Positions 26,145 through 34,593 of a stretch of 64,000 nt of DNA are shown here, piece by piece; position 1 is the first letter of the stretch; the number at the start of each line of letters is the position of its first letter. A program made the translations under genes and the position numbers. Below the pieces are notes generated by a model. It was not told the DNA's origin, ran no database searches, and saw nothing but the letters and a program-made list of their open reading frames with translations. The stretch is from Plantactinospora mayteni (GTDB lineage: Bacteria > Actinomycetota > Actinomycetes > Mycobacteriales > Micromonosporaceae): contig NZ_BONX01000045.1 of NCBI RefSeq assembly GCF_016862935.1, forward strand, positions 148,635-212,634, in the 5' to 3' direction.

Positions 26145-27295
26145 TTCGTGGTCGCTCCCTTGGCCCGGTCCTTGACCAGCTTCTTGGCGAGTGAGTCGAG
26201 GATGACCTCGGTGGATCCCTCGTAGATCCGCATCGGCCGGGCCCCACGGTAGAGCCGCTCGATCTTGCTGCCGCGGATCAGCCCGAACCGGCCCATCACC
26301 TGTACGCAGCGGTCGGTGACCCGGCCGGCCACCTCGGTAGCGCCGACCTTCGCCATCGACGACAGGTCCAGCGCGCCGAGCGGGTCCTGCGCCGCCGCCG
26401 CAGCCGCCCGGTAGGTGAGCGAACGTGCCATCTCGATCTCGACCCAGCAGGTCGCGAGCGTCGCGGGCACACCGCCGAGCCTGGCCAGCGTCGTGCCGAA
26501 CTGTTCTCGCTGGCTGGCGTGCCGGACCGCTTCGTCGAGCGCGGCCTGCGCCACCCCTACCGCGGCACCGGCGACGGAGACCCGGAACGTGGCGAGGGTG
26601 GCGAGCATCAGCTTGAAGCCGGCGCCGGGCTTGCCGAGCCGGTTGGCCGACGGCACGTGCACGTCGTCCAGGATCACGTCGCCGAGCACGTGCGGCGCGA
26701 TGATCTGATGCCGCTTCGCCACCGACAATCCCGGCGTGTCCGCAGGCACGAACACCAGGGAGTAGCCGTCGCCCTCCCTGGCCAGGATCTCGTAGAAGGA
26801 CGCGTCACCGGCGTTGGTGATGAAGGACTTGTGGCCGTTGACGACCAGCTCACCGCCCTTCTCGACCACGGTGGTGGTGATCGACCGCAGGTCGGAGCCG
26901 ACGTCGGGCTCGGTCAGGCCGATCGCGCTGACCGCCTCCAGGGCGGCGACCTTCGGCAGCCACTCCCGGCGGATCTCGTCGGAGCCGGCGACGGAGACCG
27001 CGTAGCTGCCGATCCCCTGCATCGCGAACATCGAGTCGAGGTGGCCGCTCTCGTAGGCCAGCGCCTCGCGGACCACGGTGGCGGCGAGGGAGTCGACCGC
27101 CTCGTAGCGACCGCCGTACTCCGCCGCCACCAGCACAGCGGCAAGACCGGATTCCTTGAGCCGCGTACGCACGTCGGGGTCGAAGCTGTCCGCCTCGTCG
27201 GCGCGGTCGGCGATGTCCGCGCAGGCAGCCGCCAACGCCCGCGCCTCGCTCCGCAGGTCGAGGTACTTCTGACTCAGCTCGAACCAGCCGGACAT
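26141..27295 (-). CDS. Acyl-CoA dehydrogenase
   Basis: 384 residues: IGLTEPDVGSDLRSI (FAD-binding), NGHKSFITNAGDASF, VASV-type C-terminal helices and RPMRIYEGSTEVILDSLAKK, in which the Glu of YEG is in the catalytic-base position of this family. It forms a CoA-ester double bond and passes electrons to ETF. It starts inside the stop of the next acyl-CoA dehydrogenase (TGATG), so the two may form a heteromeric enzyme, as reported for steroid side-chain dehydrogenases (FadE alpha/beta pairs). Confidence 0.92.
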   Translation of the reverse strand: MSGWFELSQKYLDLRSEARALAAACADIADRADEADSFDPDVRTRLKESGLAAVLVAAEYGGRYEAVDSLAATVVREALAYESGHLDSMFAMQGIGSYAVSVAGSDEIRREWLPKVAALEAVSAIGLTEPDVGSDLRSITTTVVEKGGELVVNGHKSFITNAGDASFYEILAREGDGYSLVFVPADTPGLSVAKRHQIIAPHVLGDVILDDVHVPSANRLGKPGAGFKLMLATLATFRVSVAGAAVGVAQAALDEAVRHASQREQFGTTLARLGGVPATLATCWVEIEMARSLTYRAAAAAAQDPLGALDLSSMAKVGATEVAGRVTDRCVQVMGRFGLIRGSKIERLYRGARPMRIYEGSTEVILDSLAKKLVKDRAKGATTK

Positions 27296-28473
27296 CAGCC
27301 CGCTCCCTCCCGAGGCCGCTGGTTGAATCTGCGCCCCGTCAGTTCCGACGCGATCCTGACCCGCTGGATGGCTGGTGTCCCGCCCGCGATCGCCCAGCCG
27401 TGCGCGTCACGGTGCAGCCGCTCGATGCCGTACTCCTCGCTGTAGCCGTTGCCACCGTGCAGTTGCATCGACCAGTCCGAGACCTGCTTGCCCATCTCGT
27501 TGGCGAAGCACTTGGCCAGCGACACCTCGTAGGATGCCGGCAGCTCCGAGCCGGCGTTGAGCGCCGCGCGCTGGATGAGCAGCCGGGCCGCCTCGACCTG
27601 GGTCGCCATCGACGCGAGGGTCATCTGCACGTTCTGGAAGTCGATCAGCGGCCGGCCGAACTGCTCCCGCTCCTGGACGTACGCGACGGCCCGGTCCAGA
27701 CTGGCCTGCCCGATAGCCAGGCTCATCGTCGCGTTGCCGAGCCGCTCGATCGAGAACACGCCGAAAAGGCGACGGAAGCCGCCCGGCGCGATCACAAGGT
27801 TCTCGGCGGGTACCCGCACCTCGTCGAAGTACAGGTCGGCGCTCGGGATGCCCCGGAATCCCATCAGCCGCTCGGGAGCACCGGTCGAGAAGCCCGGGGT
27901 GTCGGCCGGCACGATGATCGCACCGATGCCCTTCGCGCCCGGCTCGTCGGTCAGGCGGCAGTACACCAGGTAATGGTCGGCGTGCCCGCCGTTCGAGATC
28001 CACCGCTTGGCGCCGGTGATCACGAACTCGTCCCCCTCGCGGCGCGCCATGGTGCGGATGTCGGTCGCCGCCGAACCGGCGTCCGGCTCGGAGATGCCGA
28101 TCGCCATGGTCACCTCGCCACGGGTGACCGCCGGGATGTACCGCCGCCTCTGCTCCTCGGTGCCGAAGAACTGGATCACGCGGATCGGGCCGACGTTGGC
28201 CTCGAAGACCTGGAATGCCGCCGGGCGGCACTCCTTTGCCAGCTCCTCTATCACGATCAGCGCGTCGTAGAGGGTGCCGCCTTGACCGCCGTACTCCTCG
28301 GGAAAGACGATGCCGAGGAAGCCCAGCTCGGCCAGCCGCTTTACCTCGATGTCGGGAAGTGCGGTGCGATGCAGGTCCCATTCAGCGGCGTGCGGGGCGT
28401 AGACCTCACGGGCGACCTGGGCCGCCAGCTCACGCAGCTGGACTTGTTCTGGGGTCGGTTGGAAGCCCGTCAC
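27295..28473 (-). CDS. Acyl-CoA dehydrogenase
   Basis: 392 residues. GTG start at 28473 (GTG ACG GGC TTC) with GGAAGGG in front; the region upstream is not family-like. Motifs: LGFLGIVFPEEYGGQGG, IGISEPDAGSAATDI, TGAKRWISNGGHADHYL and QLHGGNGYSEEYGIERL. First gene of the operon 28473-21719: two dehydrogenases, amidohydrolase, AtuA, small AtuA, crotonase, thiolase. Paired by TGATG overlap with the next dehydrogenase. Confidence 0.92.
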   Translation of the reverse strand: MTGFQPTPEQVQLRELAAQVAREVYAPHAAEWDLHRTALPDIEVKRLAELGFLGIVFPEEYGGQGGTLYDALIVIEELAKECRPAAFQVFEANVGPIRVIQFFGTEEQRRRYIPAVTRGEVTMAIGISEPDAGSAATDIRTMARREGDEFVITGAKRWISNGGHADHYLVYCRLTDEPGAKGIGAIIVPADTPGFSTGAPERLMGFRGIPSADLYFDEVRVPAENLVIAPGGFRRLFGVFSIERLGNATMSLAIGQASLDRAVAYVQEREQFGRPLIDFQNVQMTLASMATQVEAARLLIQRAALNAGSELPASYEVSLAKCFANEMGKQVSDWSMQLHGGNGYSEEYGIERLHRDAHGWAIAGGTPAIQRVRIASELTGRRFNQRPREGAG

Positions 28474-28521
28474 GTGGGACCCTTCCGGGAAGGTCGAGTG
28501 AGCTGGGGTCCGCTCACCGTG

Positions 28522-28569
28522 GATGATAACTATGATCACCATACTGATAGATTGGCGCCGCAGCGTCAA
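28522..28569 (-). promoter_or_regulatory. Promoter of the acyl-CoA dehydrogenase operon with AT-rich operator-like element
   Basis: On the minus strand TTGACG (28569-28564), 17 nt and CAGTAT (28546-28541). Just downstream the minus strand reads ATCATAGTTATCAT (28536-28523), identical over 11 bp to the element at the P450 promoter. The divergent SDR gene at 28607 may share it. Confidence 0.55.
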
Positions 28570-28606
28570 GTAACTTCCCGCAACTACAGTGACCAGGAGC
28601 CGCAGC

Positions 28607-29368
28607 ATGACCACCTCCCCGCCGCACTTCGACCTGTCCGGAAAGATCGCCGTGGTCACCGGAGGTAGTCGCGGGCTGGGCCGCGCGATGACCTGGGGAT
28701 TCGCCCGCGCGGGTGCCGACGTGGTGATCGCCAGCCGCAACGGCGCCTCCTGCGAGGAACTGGCGGCGGAGGTCGCCGGGGAGACCGGGCGTCGGGCGAT
28801 CGGCATCGGCGCGCACGTCGGCCGCTGGGACGCGCTGGACGGCTTCGTCGACCAGGTGTACGACGAACTCGGCCGCATCGACGTGTTCGTGAACAACGCC
28901 GGCATGTCCCCGCGCTACGACCGGGTCGTGGACGTCTCGGAGGCCCTGTTCGACAAGGTCGTCGACGTCAACCTCAAGGGCCCGTTCCGGCTCACGGCGC
29001 TGGTCGGCAGCCGAATGGCCGAGGGCGAAGGCGGCTCGATCATCAACATCTCCAGTGCCGGCGCGGTCCACCCCAGGCCACACATCCTCCCCTACGCGGC
29101 GGCCAAGGCCGGCCTGAACGCGCTCACCGTCGGCTTCGCGCACACCTTCGGCCCCGGGGTGCGGGTCAACGCGATCATGGCCGGCACCTTCCTCACCGAC
29201 GTCAGCAAAGCCTGGGACATGGACGCGTTCGCCAGGCGTGCGGAGACCTTCGCCCTCCGGCGCGGCGGGGAGCCCGAGGAGATCGTGGGTGCCGCGCTGT
29301 ATCTGGCCAGCGACCTGTCCAGCTACACCACCGGTTCGGTCATCACGGTCGACGGCGGGCAGCCATAA
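28607..29368 (+). CDS. Short-chain dehydrogenase/reductase
   Basis: 253 residues: VVTGGSRGLG (residues 17-26), NNAG, ISSAGAV, YAAAK and SVITVDGGQP. A single gene divergent from the dehydrogenase operon and convergent with the CoA-transferase gene, only 3 bp from its end. The ATG at 28607 follows AGGAGC; a GTG 18 bp upstream is less likely. Likely oxidises a hydroxyacyl or alcohol intermediate. Confidence 0.87.
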   Translation: MTTSPPHFDLSGKIAVVTGGSRGLGRAMTWGFARAGADVVIASRNGASCEELAAEVAGETGRRAIGIGAHVGRWDALDGFVDQVYDELGRIDVFVNNAGMSPRYDRVVDVSEALFDKVVDVNLKGPFRLTALVGSRMAEGEGGSIINISSAGAVHPRPHILPYAAAKAGLNALTVGFAHTFGPGVRVNAIMAGTFLTDVSKAWDMDAFARRAETFALRRGGEPEEIVGAALYLASDLSSYTTGSVITVDGGQP

Positions 29369-29371
29369 CGG

Positions 29372-30571
29372 TCAGGCCAGCTTGACGGTCCCCGCGACGA
29401 CGAGGGCGTTCAGCGCATCGGAGTCGAGTTTAAGCAGCTCACCGAGCACCTCACCGGTGTGCTCGCCGATCGACGGCACCCCGTCGTACGCGGGTCCGTC
29501 GTAGCTTTTCACGTGGAGCACCGGTCCGGGCATGAGTACTTTGCCGAGCGCTTCGCTGCCGGTGAGCTCCACCAGCGTCCGGTCCAGGTAGTGCGGGTCC
29601 AGCACGATGTCGCTGGCGTCGTTGACCTGCGAGCAGACCACCTCGAACCTGCCCAGCACATCGAGGACCTCCGCGCGGGTCCGCTCGGCGACCCAGTCCT
29701 TGACGATCTCCTGGAGTTCGTCGTTGTGCCGCATCCGGACCTCGTTGGTCGCGTAGCGGGGGTCGTCGATCATCTCCGGCCGGCCCATCGCCGCGAAGAG
29801 CCGCTTGGCAATCCCCTGGTTCGACGCGGCGATCGACAGCCACCTGCCGTCGGCGGCCTCGTACACCCCGCGCGGTGACGCCGAGCCGGTGCCGTTGCCG
29901 ACCCGCCCCTGCACGAAGCCGGTGCCGGTGTAGTTGAGGATCATGTCGCCGACGATGAACATCAGCGGCTCGTAGAGTGCGACGTCCACGTGGTCGCCCT
30001 GGCCGGTGCGCTCGCGCCGGTACAGCGACATCGCGGTCCCCATCGCGGCGGAGATGCCGGCGATGGAGTCGGCGAAGCCGAACGGCGGAGAGGTGGGCGG
30101 TGTCTCGGGCCATCCGTTGATGTACGCGAAGCCGCTGCCGGTCTCGGCGACCGTGCCGAAGCCCGGACGCGCGCGGTACGGGCCGGTCTGGCCGAACCCG
30201 CTGACGCTGGTGAGCACCAGGCCGGGGTTGTCGGCGGAGAGTGTTTCGTAGCCGATTCCCCACTCGGCCATCCGGCCCGGCCGGAACGACTCGATGACGA
30301 CGTCGACCTGTGCCGCGAGCCGGCGGACCAGATCACGCCCCTCGGTGGTACGCAGGTCTATCGCCACCGAGCGCTTGCCGGAGTTGATCCGGGCGAAGCC
30401 CATGGACTGGCCGTTCTTCATCGGGGTCCACTGCCGGGCGTAGTCGCCCGCCACGGGGTCCTCGACCTTGATCACCTCCGCGCCGAAGTCGCGGAGCATC
30501 CGGCCACAGGTCGGCGCGGCGTACATCGAGCCGAGTTCGAGCACGCGAACGCCCGCGAGCGGCCCGGACAT
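29372..30571 (-). CDS. CaiB/BaiF-family (class III) CoA-transferase
   Basis: 399 residues: GVRVLELGSMYAAPTCGRML, GAEVIKVEDPVAGDYAR, NSGKRSVAIDLRT and VLTSVSGFGQTGPY, with the nucleophilic Asp expected in FGFADSIAG. It moves CoA between acids. Last gene of the operon 38157-29372; TGATG overlap with the aldehyde dehydrogenase. A degraded relative lies at 52158-52280. Next to CitE and MaoC it could act like the mesaconyl-CoA C1-C4 transferase, but a racemase or another acid pair is possible. Confidence 0.88.
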   Translation of the reverse strand: MSGPLAGVRVLELGSMYAAPTCGRMLRDFGAEVIKVEDPVAGDYARQWTPMKNGQSMGFARINSGKRSVAIDLRTTEGRDLVRRLAAQVDVVIESFRPGRMAEWGIGYETLSADNPGLVLTSVSGFGQTGPYRARPGFGTVAETGSGFAYINGWPETPPTSPPFGFADSIAGISAAMGTAMSLYRRERTGQGDHVDVALYEPLMFIVGDMILNYTGTGFVQGRVGNGTGSASPRGVYEAADGRWLSIAASNQGIAKRLFAAMGRPEMIDDPRYATNEVRMRHNDELQEIVKDWVAERTRAEVLDVLGRFEVVCSQVNDASDIVLDPHYLDRTLVELTGSEALGKVLMPGPVLHVKSYDGPAYDGVPSIGEHTGEVLGELLKLDSDALNALVVAGTVKLA

Positions 30572-32055
30572 CAGACCCTCCACTGGATGTGCTTGACCTC
30601 GAGGTACTCCTTCATGCCCCACTCGCCCAGCTCACGCCCGACACCGGAGCGCCCGTAGCCGCCGAACGGGGCGTCCGGACGCATCCCGCCGCCGCCGTTG
30701 ATCCAGACCGTGCCGGCCCGGACCTGCTCGGCCACCCGCCGCGCCTCGACCGGGTCGTCGCACCAGACGTTGGCCGCGAGCCCGTACGCCGTGTCGTTCG
30801 CGAGCCGGATCGCCTCCTCGGTGTCCTTGAACGGCAGTACCACGGCGACCGGGCCGAAGATCTCCTCCTGGACCGCCCGGGCGTCGTGCGGCAGGTCACC
30901 GAGGAGTACCGGGTTGACGAAGTACCCCTTCTCCGGAAGCGGCCTGGTGACCTCGAGCAGCTTGGTGCCGCCGACCTGCACCGCCTCGTCGACGAAGCCG
31001 AGCACCCGAGCTTTGTGATCGGGCCGGATCATCGGGCCGACGTTCGTGGCCGGGTCCCAGGGGTCGCCGACGACCATCTGGTCGAACGCCGCCGCACCTG
31101 CCGCGAGGAACTGGTCGTACCTGCTCTCGTGCACGAGCAGCCGGGCCAGCGCGGCACAGCCCTGCCCGCCGTTGCGGGACCAGCGCAGGTGCATCTCGAC
31201 GGCGATCTTGGTGACGTCGACGTCCGGCATCACGATGCTGGCCGACTTGCCGCCGAGTTCGAGGGTGACGCCGGCAAGGTTCTGCGCGGCCTGCTCCATG
31301 ATCTTCGCTCCGACGCCGTCCGAGCCGGTGAAGGAGACCCGGTCGACGCCCCGGTGGGCGGACAACTGCCGCCCGACGTCGGCACCGCCGATCAGCACGT
31401 TCATGACGCCGGCCGGCAGCCCGGCCTCCTGGATCAGCTCACCGAGCAGCAGGGTGGTCAGCGGGGTGCGCGGCGAGGGGAGCAGCACGACGGTGCAGCC
31501 GGCCGCGAGCGCGGCACCGAACTTGAAGATCGCCAGATTCAGCGGGTAGTTGTACCCGGTGATCGCGGCCACCACGCCGACGGGTTGGTGTACGACGTCG
31601 CTCTCCGTCGGGTGCGGCTTGTCGTAGCCACCCAGGTGGACGGTCCGGTCCACCTTCGCGGCCTCCGCCGCCCACCGCAGGTGCTCGTCGACGGCCATCT
31701 TGACCTGGAGGTACCGGGCGAGCGAGACCGGGGTGCCGACCTCGTTCACGATCGAGGGCAGCAGCCTGTCGGCGGCCTTCTCGAGTACGTCCGCGAAGCG
31801 GTGCAGGTGTGCTGAACGCTGCTCACCGGAGAGCGCGGCCCACGCCGGGAACGCCTCGCGGGCCGCGGCCACGGCGGCGTCGACCTGCGCGGCGGAGGCT
31901 CCGCCGACGGTCGCGATGACCTCCTCGGTGGCCGGATTCAGCACCTCCCAGGTCTCGCCCTCCGGGTCCCGCATCTCGCCACCGACGAGCAGCGTGCGGG
32001 TCGACGGGACCCAGTCCCGCATGGGGTGCTGTGCGGTGTCGGTGCTGGCGGTCAT
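30571..32055 (-). CDS. Aldehyde dehydrogenase (NAD(P)+)
   Basis: 494 residues with all catalytic features: Asn in ITGYNYPLN, Glu in LELGGKSAS, nucleophilic Cys in NGGQGCAALARLLV and EEIFGPVAVVLPF. It oxidises an aldehyde intermediate to the acid. Overlaps MaoC by 4 bp and the CoA-transferase by TGATG. A truncated N-terminus of a similar enzyme is at 53811-53933. Confidence 0.93.
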   Translation of the reverse strand: MTASTDTAQHPMRDWVPSTRTLLVGGEMRDPEGETWEVLNPATEEVIATVGGASAAQVDAAVAAAREAFPAWAALSGEQRSAHLHRFADVLEKAADRLLPSIVNEVGTPVSLARYLQVKMAVDEHLRWAAEAAKVDRTVHLGGYDKPHPTESDVVHQPVGVVAAITGYNYPLNLAIFKFGAALAAGCTVVLLPSPRTPLTTLLLGELIQEAGLPAGVMNVLIGGADVGRQLSAHRGVDRVSFTGSDGVGAKIMEQAAQNLAGVTLELGGKSASIVMPDVDVTKIAVEMHLRWSRNGGQGCAALARLLVHESRYDQFLAAGAAAFDQMVVGDPWDPATNVGPMIRPDHKARVLGFVDEAVQVGGTKLLEVTRPLPEKGYFVNPVLLGDLPHDARAVQEEIFGPVAVVLPFKDTEEAIRLANDTAYGLAANVWCDDPVEARRVAEQVRAGTVWINGGGGMRPDAPFGGYGRSGVGRELGEWGMKEYLEVKHIQWRV

Positions 32056-32525
32056 GATTCGGCTCCGTTCGCGGGTCGTTTCGCCATCAGGCCAACCCGG
32101 GTCATCTCGACGACCACCTGGTCACGCTGGTTCAACCCGATGTGCTCGAACCAGACGATCCCGGAGTCGGTACGGCTGCGGGACTCGCGCTTGTCGAGGA
32201 TGGTGGTCTCGCCGCGCAGGGTGTCCCCGTGGAACACAGGGTTGGGAAACTTGATCTTGTCGTAGCCGAGGTTGCCCAGGGTGGTGCCCATGGTCAGCTC
32301 CGGCACGTGGAAGGCGCCGATCAGCGCCACCGTGAAGAGGCTGTTCAGGATTCGCTGGCCGTGCACCGTGCTCTTGCTGAACTCCTCGTCGAGGTGCAGC
32401 GGCTGCACGTTCATGGTCAGCGAGGTGAACAGCACGTTGTCCATCTCGGTGACGGTCCGGGTGAGGCCGTGCCTGTAGTGTGCGCCGACCTCGAACTCCT
32501 CGAAGTAGAGACCTCGCATCGTCAT
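32052..32525 (-). CDS. MaoC-like hot-dog dehydratase
   Basis: 157 residues, single hot-dog domain: QPLHLDEEFSKSTVHGQRI carries the hydratase Asp/His pair, followed by PVFHGDTLRGETTILDKRES. Adds or removes water on an enoyl-CoA; mesaconyl-CoA hydratase is suggested by the CitE and CaiB neighbours, but that enzyme is usually about twice as long. Two ATGs occur; AGGAGAAGGCCG is well spaced for the one at 32525, which overlaps the CitE stop. Confidence 0.85.
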   Translation of the reverse strand: MTMRGLYFEEFEVGAHYRHGLTRTVTEMDNVLFTSLTMNVQPLHLDEEFSKSTVHGQRILNSLFTVALIGAFHVPELTMGTTLGNLGYDKIKFPNPVFHGDTLRGETTILDKRESRSRTDSGIVWFEHIGLNQRDQVVVEMTRVGLMAKRPANGAES

Positions 32526-33424
32526 CGGCCTTCTCCTGTCCGCTCGTCACCGTTGACCAGCGCTGCACGGTCGAGCCACTCGACCGCCTTGTCGTAGTGC
32601 GCCCGGTCGATGTGCAGGCCCCGGTAGCGCAGCGCACCCCTACCCTCCGCGGCGGCAGCCTCGTACGCCTCGACCATGCCCTGGTAGAACGCGATGTCGT
32701 CCGCCGACGGCGTGAACACGTCGTTCACCGTCGCCACGTGCGAGGGATGGATGGCGACCATCCCGCGGAAGCCGAGCTGCCGGCCGCGCAGCGCGAACTC
32801 CCGGAGCCCGTCGAGGTTCGCCAGGTCCTCCCAGAGGCCGGTCAGCGCGTGGATGCCCGCCTCGCGGCACGCGAGCAGGACTCGGCTGCGGAGGTAGAGC
32901 GTCTCCAGCCCTTCCGGGGTCCACTCGTAGCCGACCGCCCGCGCGATGTCGGCGTGCTCGGCGCTCGGGCCGATCATCGCGCCGACCCGTGGCGAGGCGA
33001 GCGCGATCTCCCGGCAGTTCTGTACCGCCGGCACGGTCTCGACCGGCACGACGTACTCCAGGCCCCCGACGCCGTTGCGTGCCTCGAAGTGGTCGAGCAG
33101 CGCGTCGTACCGGAGTACGTCGGTGGCCTTCTCGATCTTCGGCGTGAACACCCCGTCCAGGCCCGGTACGACGACCGCCTCGAGGTCGGCGCCGGTCAGC
33201 CTGGTGGCGAGCGGGTTCACCCGCACCAGCAGGCCCACCCGGTCGTCGGTCTGGCGGACCCGGGAGATCGACTCGGCGACGACGGCGCGAGCGGCCTCCT
33301 TCTCCCCGTCGGGCACCGAGTCCTCCAGATCGAGGACGAGGCAGTCGGCTCCGGCGGCGATCGCCTTCTCGACCCAGGCCGGGCGGTGGCCGGGGACGAA
33401 GAGGACCGAGCGGTACGGCTTCAT
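32522..33424 (-). CDS. CitE-like CoA-ester lyase (HpcH/HpaI family)
   Basis: 300-residue TIM barrel: KPYRSVLFVPGHRPAW, LDLEDSVPDGEK, VRVNPLATR, VPVETVPAVQN and GFRGMVAIHPSHV. Members cleave malyl-, beta-methylmalyl- or citramalyl-CoA to acetyl- or propionyl-CoA and a 2-oxoacid. The ATG at 33424 overlaps the stop of the upstream dehydrogenase (TGATG). Sits between an acyl-CoA dehydrogenase and MaoC. Confidence 0.9.
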   Translation of the reverse strand: MKPYRSVLFVPGHRPAWVEKAIAAGADCLVLDLEDSVPDGEKEAARAVVAESISRVRQTDDRVGLLVRVNPLATRLTGADLEAVVVPGLDGVFTPKIEKATDVLRYDALLDHFEARNGVGGLEYVVPVETVPAVQNCREIALASPRVGAMIGPSAEHADIARAVGYEWTPEGLETLYLRSRVLLACREAGIHALTGLWEDLANLDGLREFALRGRQLGFRGMVAIHPSHVATVNDVFTPSADDIAFYQGMVEAYEAAAAEGRGALRYRGLHIDRAHYDKAVEWLDRAALVNGDERTGEGR

Positions 33425-34590
33425 CAGTAGCTCCGGGGCAGTCCGAGCACGTGCTCGGCGACGTAGTTGAGAACCATCTCCTGGCTGATCGGGGCGATCC
33501 GCATCAGCCGGGCCTCGCGGAAGTAGCGCTCGACGTGGAACTCCTTGCCGTACCCGAAGCCGCCGTGCACCTGGAGCGCGACGTCGGCGGCATAGAAGCC
33601 CGCCTCGGCGCAGAGCCACTTGGCGTAGTTCGCCTCGGCGCCGCACGGCAGGCCCTGGTCGACCATCCAGGTCGCCTTCTGCAACACCGCCTCGGCAGCC
33701 TCGATCCGGATCTTGGCCTCGGCGAGCTGGAACGCGATGCCCTGGTTCTTGCCGATCGGCCGACCGAACACCTCACGTTCGTTGGCGTACTGGACACCCC
33801 GGCGCAGCGCCGCCCTGCCCAGCCCGAGCGCCGCGTTGGCCGAGATCACGCGCTCGGCGTTCAGCCCGCCGAGGATCGCGCGGAAGCCCTTGCCGACCTC
33901 GCCCACGACGTCCTCGTCCGCCACGAAGAGCTCGTCGATGAAGAGTTCGTTGGTGTCGACCGCGTTGCGGCCCATCTTGGGGATCGGCCGGATCTGGACC
34001 CTGTCCCGGTCCATCTCGGCGAACATCAGCGTCATCCCGTCGGAGCGCTTGCCGTTCGGGTCGCGCGGGCTGGTACGGCAGAGCAGGAGCATCCGCTCCG
34101 CCTCCAGCGCCTTGGTGATCCACACCTTCTTGCCCGACACCAGCCAGCCGCCGTCGACCTTCCGGGCGAAGGTCGAGATGTTGGTGGTGTCGGTGCCGGC
34201 ATCCGGCTCGGTGACCGCGAACGCGGTGTGCAGGTCTCCGGTGACCACGCGCGGCAGGAACCGCTTCTTCAGCTCCGCACTGCCGTGCTGGATGATCGGC
34301 TCGAAGCCGAAGATGCCGATGTGCACGGCGCTGCACCCGCCCATGCCCGCGCCGGAAGCCGAGATCTCCTGCTCCACGATCGCGGCCTCGGTCACGCCGA
34401 GCCCACCGCCGCCGTACTCCTCGGGGACGGTCAGTCCGAGCCAGCCCGCCTCGGCGATGGCGTGGTAGAACGTCCACGGGAACTCGTGGTTGGTGTCGTG
34501 CTCCATCCAGTACTCGTCCGGGAACTTCCGGCACAGCGCGCGCACCGCCTGCCGGATGTCCTCGTGGATCGGGTCGGGGGTGTAGTCCAC
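33424..34590 (-). CDS. Acyl-CoA dehydrogenase
   Basis: 388 residues: LGLTVPEEYGGGGLG, FAVTEPDAGTDTTNI, SGKKVWITKALEAERM, RGVQYANEREVFGRPI and QVHGGFGYGKEFHVERYFRE. The C-terminal catalytic loop reads LMRIAPISQEMV, lacking the usual YEG motif, so the base must be assigned by alignment. Lies 3 bp behind the ligase gene in the operon SDR, LLM, ligase, ACAD, CitE, MaoC, ALDH, CaiB. Confidence 0.92.
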   Translation of the reverse strand: MDYTPDPIHEDIRQAVRALCRKFPDEYWMEHDTNHEFPWTFYHAIAEAGWLGLTVPEEYGGGGLGVTEAAIVEQEISASGAGMGGCSAVHIGIFGFEPIIQHGSAELKKRFLPRVVTGDLHTAFAVTEPDAGTDTTNISTFARKVDGGWLVSGKKVWITKALEAERMLLLCRTSPRDPNGKRSDGMTLMFAEMDRDRVQIRPIPKMGRNAVDTNELFIDELFVADEDVVGEVGKGFRAILGGLNAERVISANAALGLGRAALRRGVQYANEREVFGRPIGKNQGIAFQLAEAKIRIEAAEAVLQKATWMVDQGLPCGAEANYAKWLCAEAGFYAADVALQVHGGFGYGKEFHVERYFREARLMRIAPISQEMVLNYVAEHVLGLPRSY

Positions 34591-34593
34591 GTC

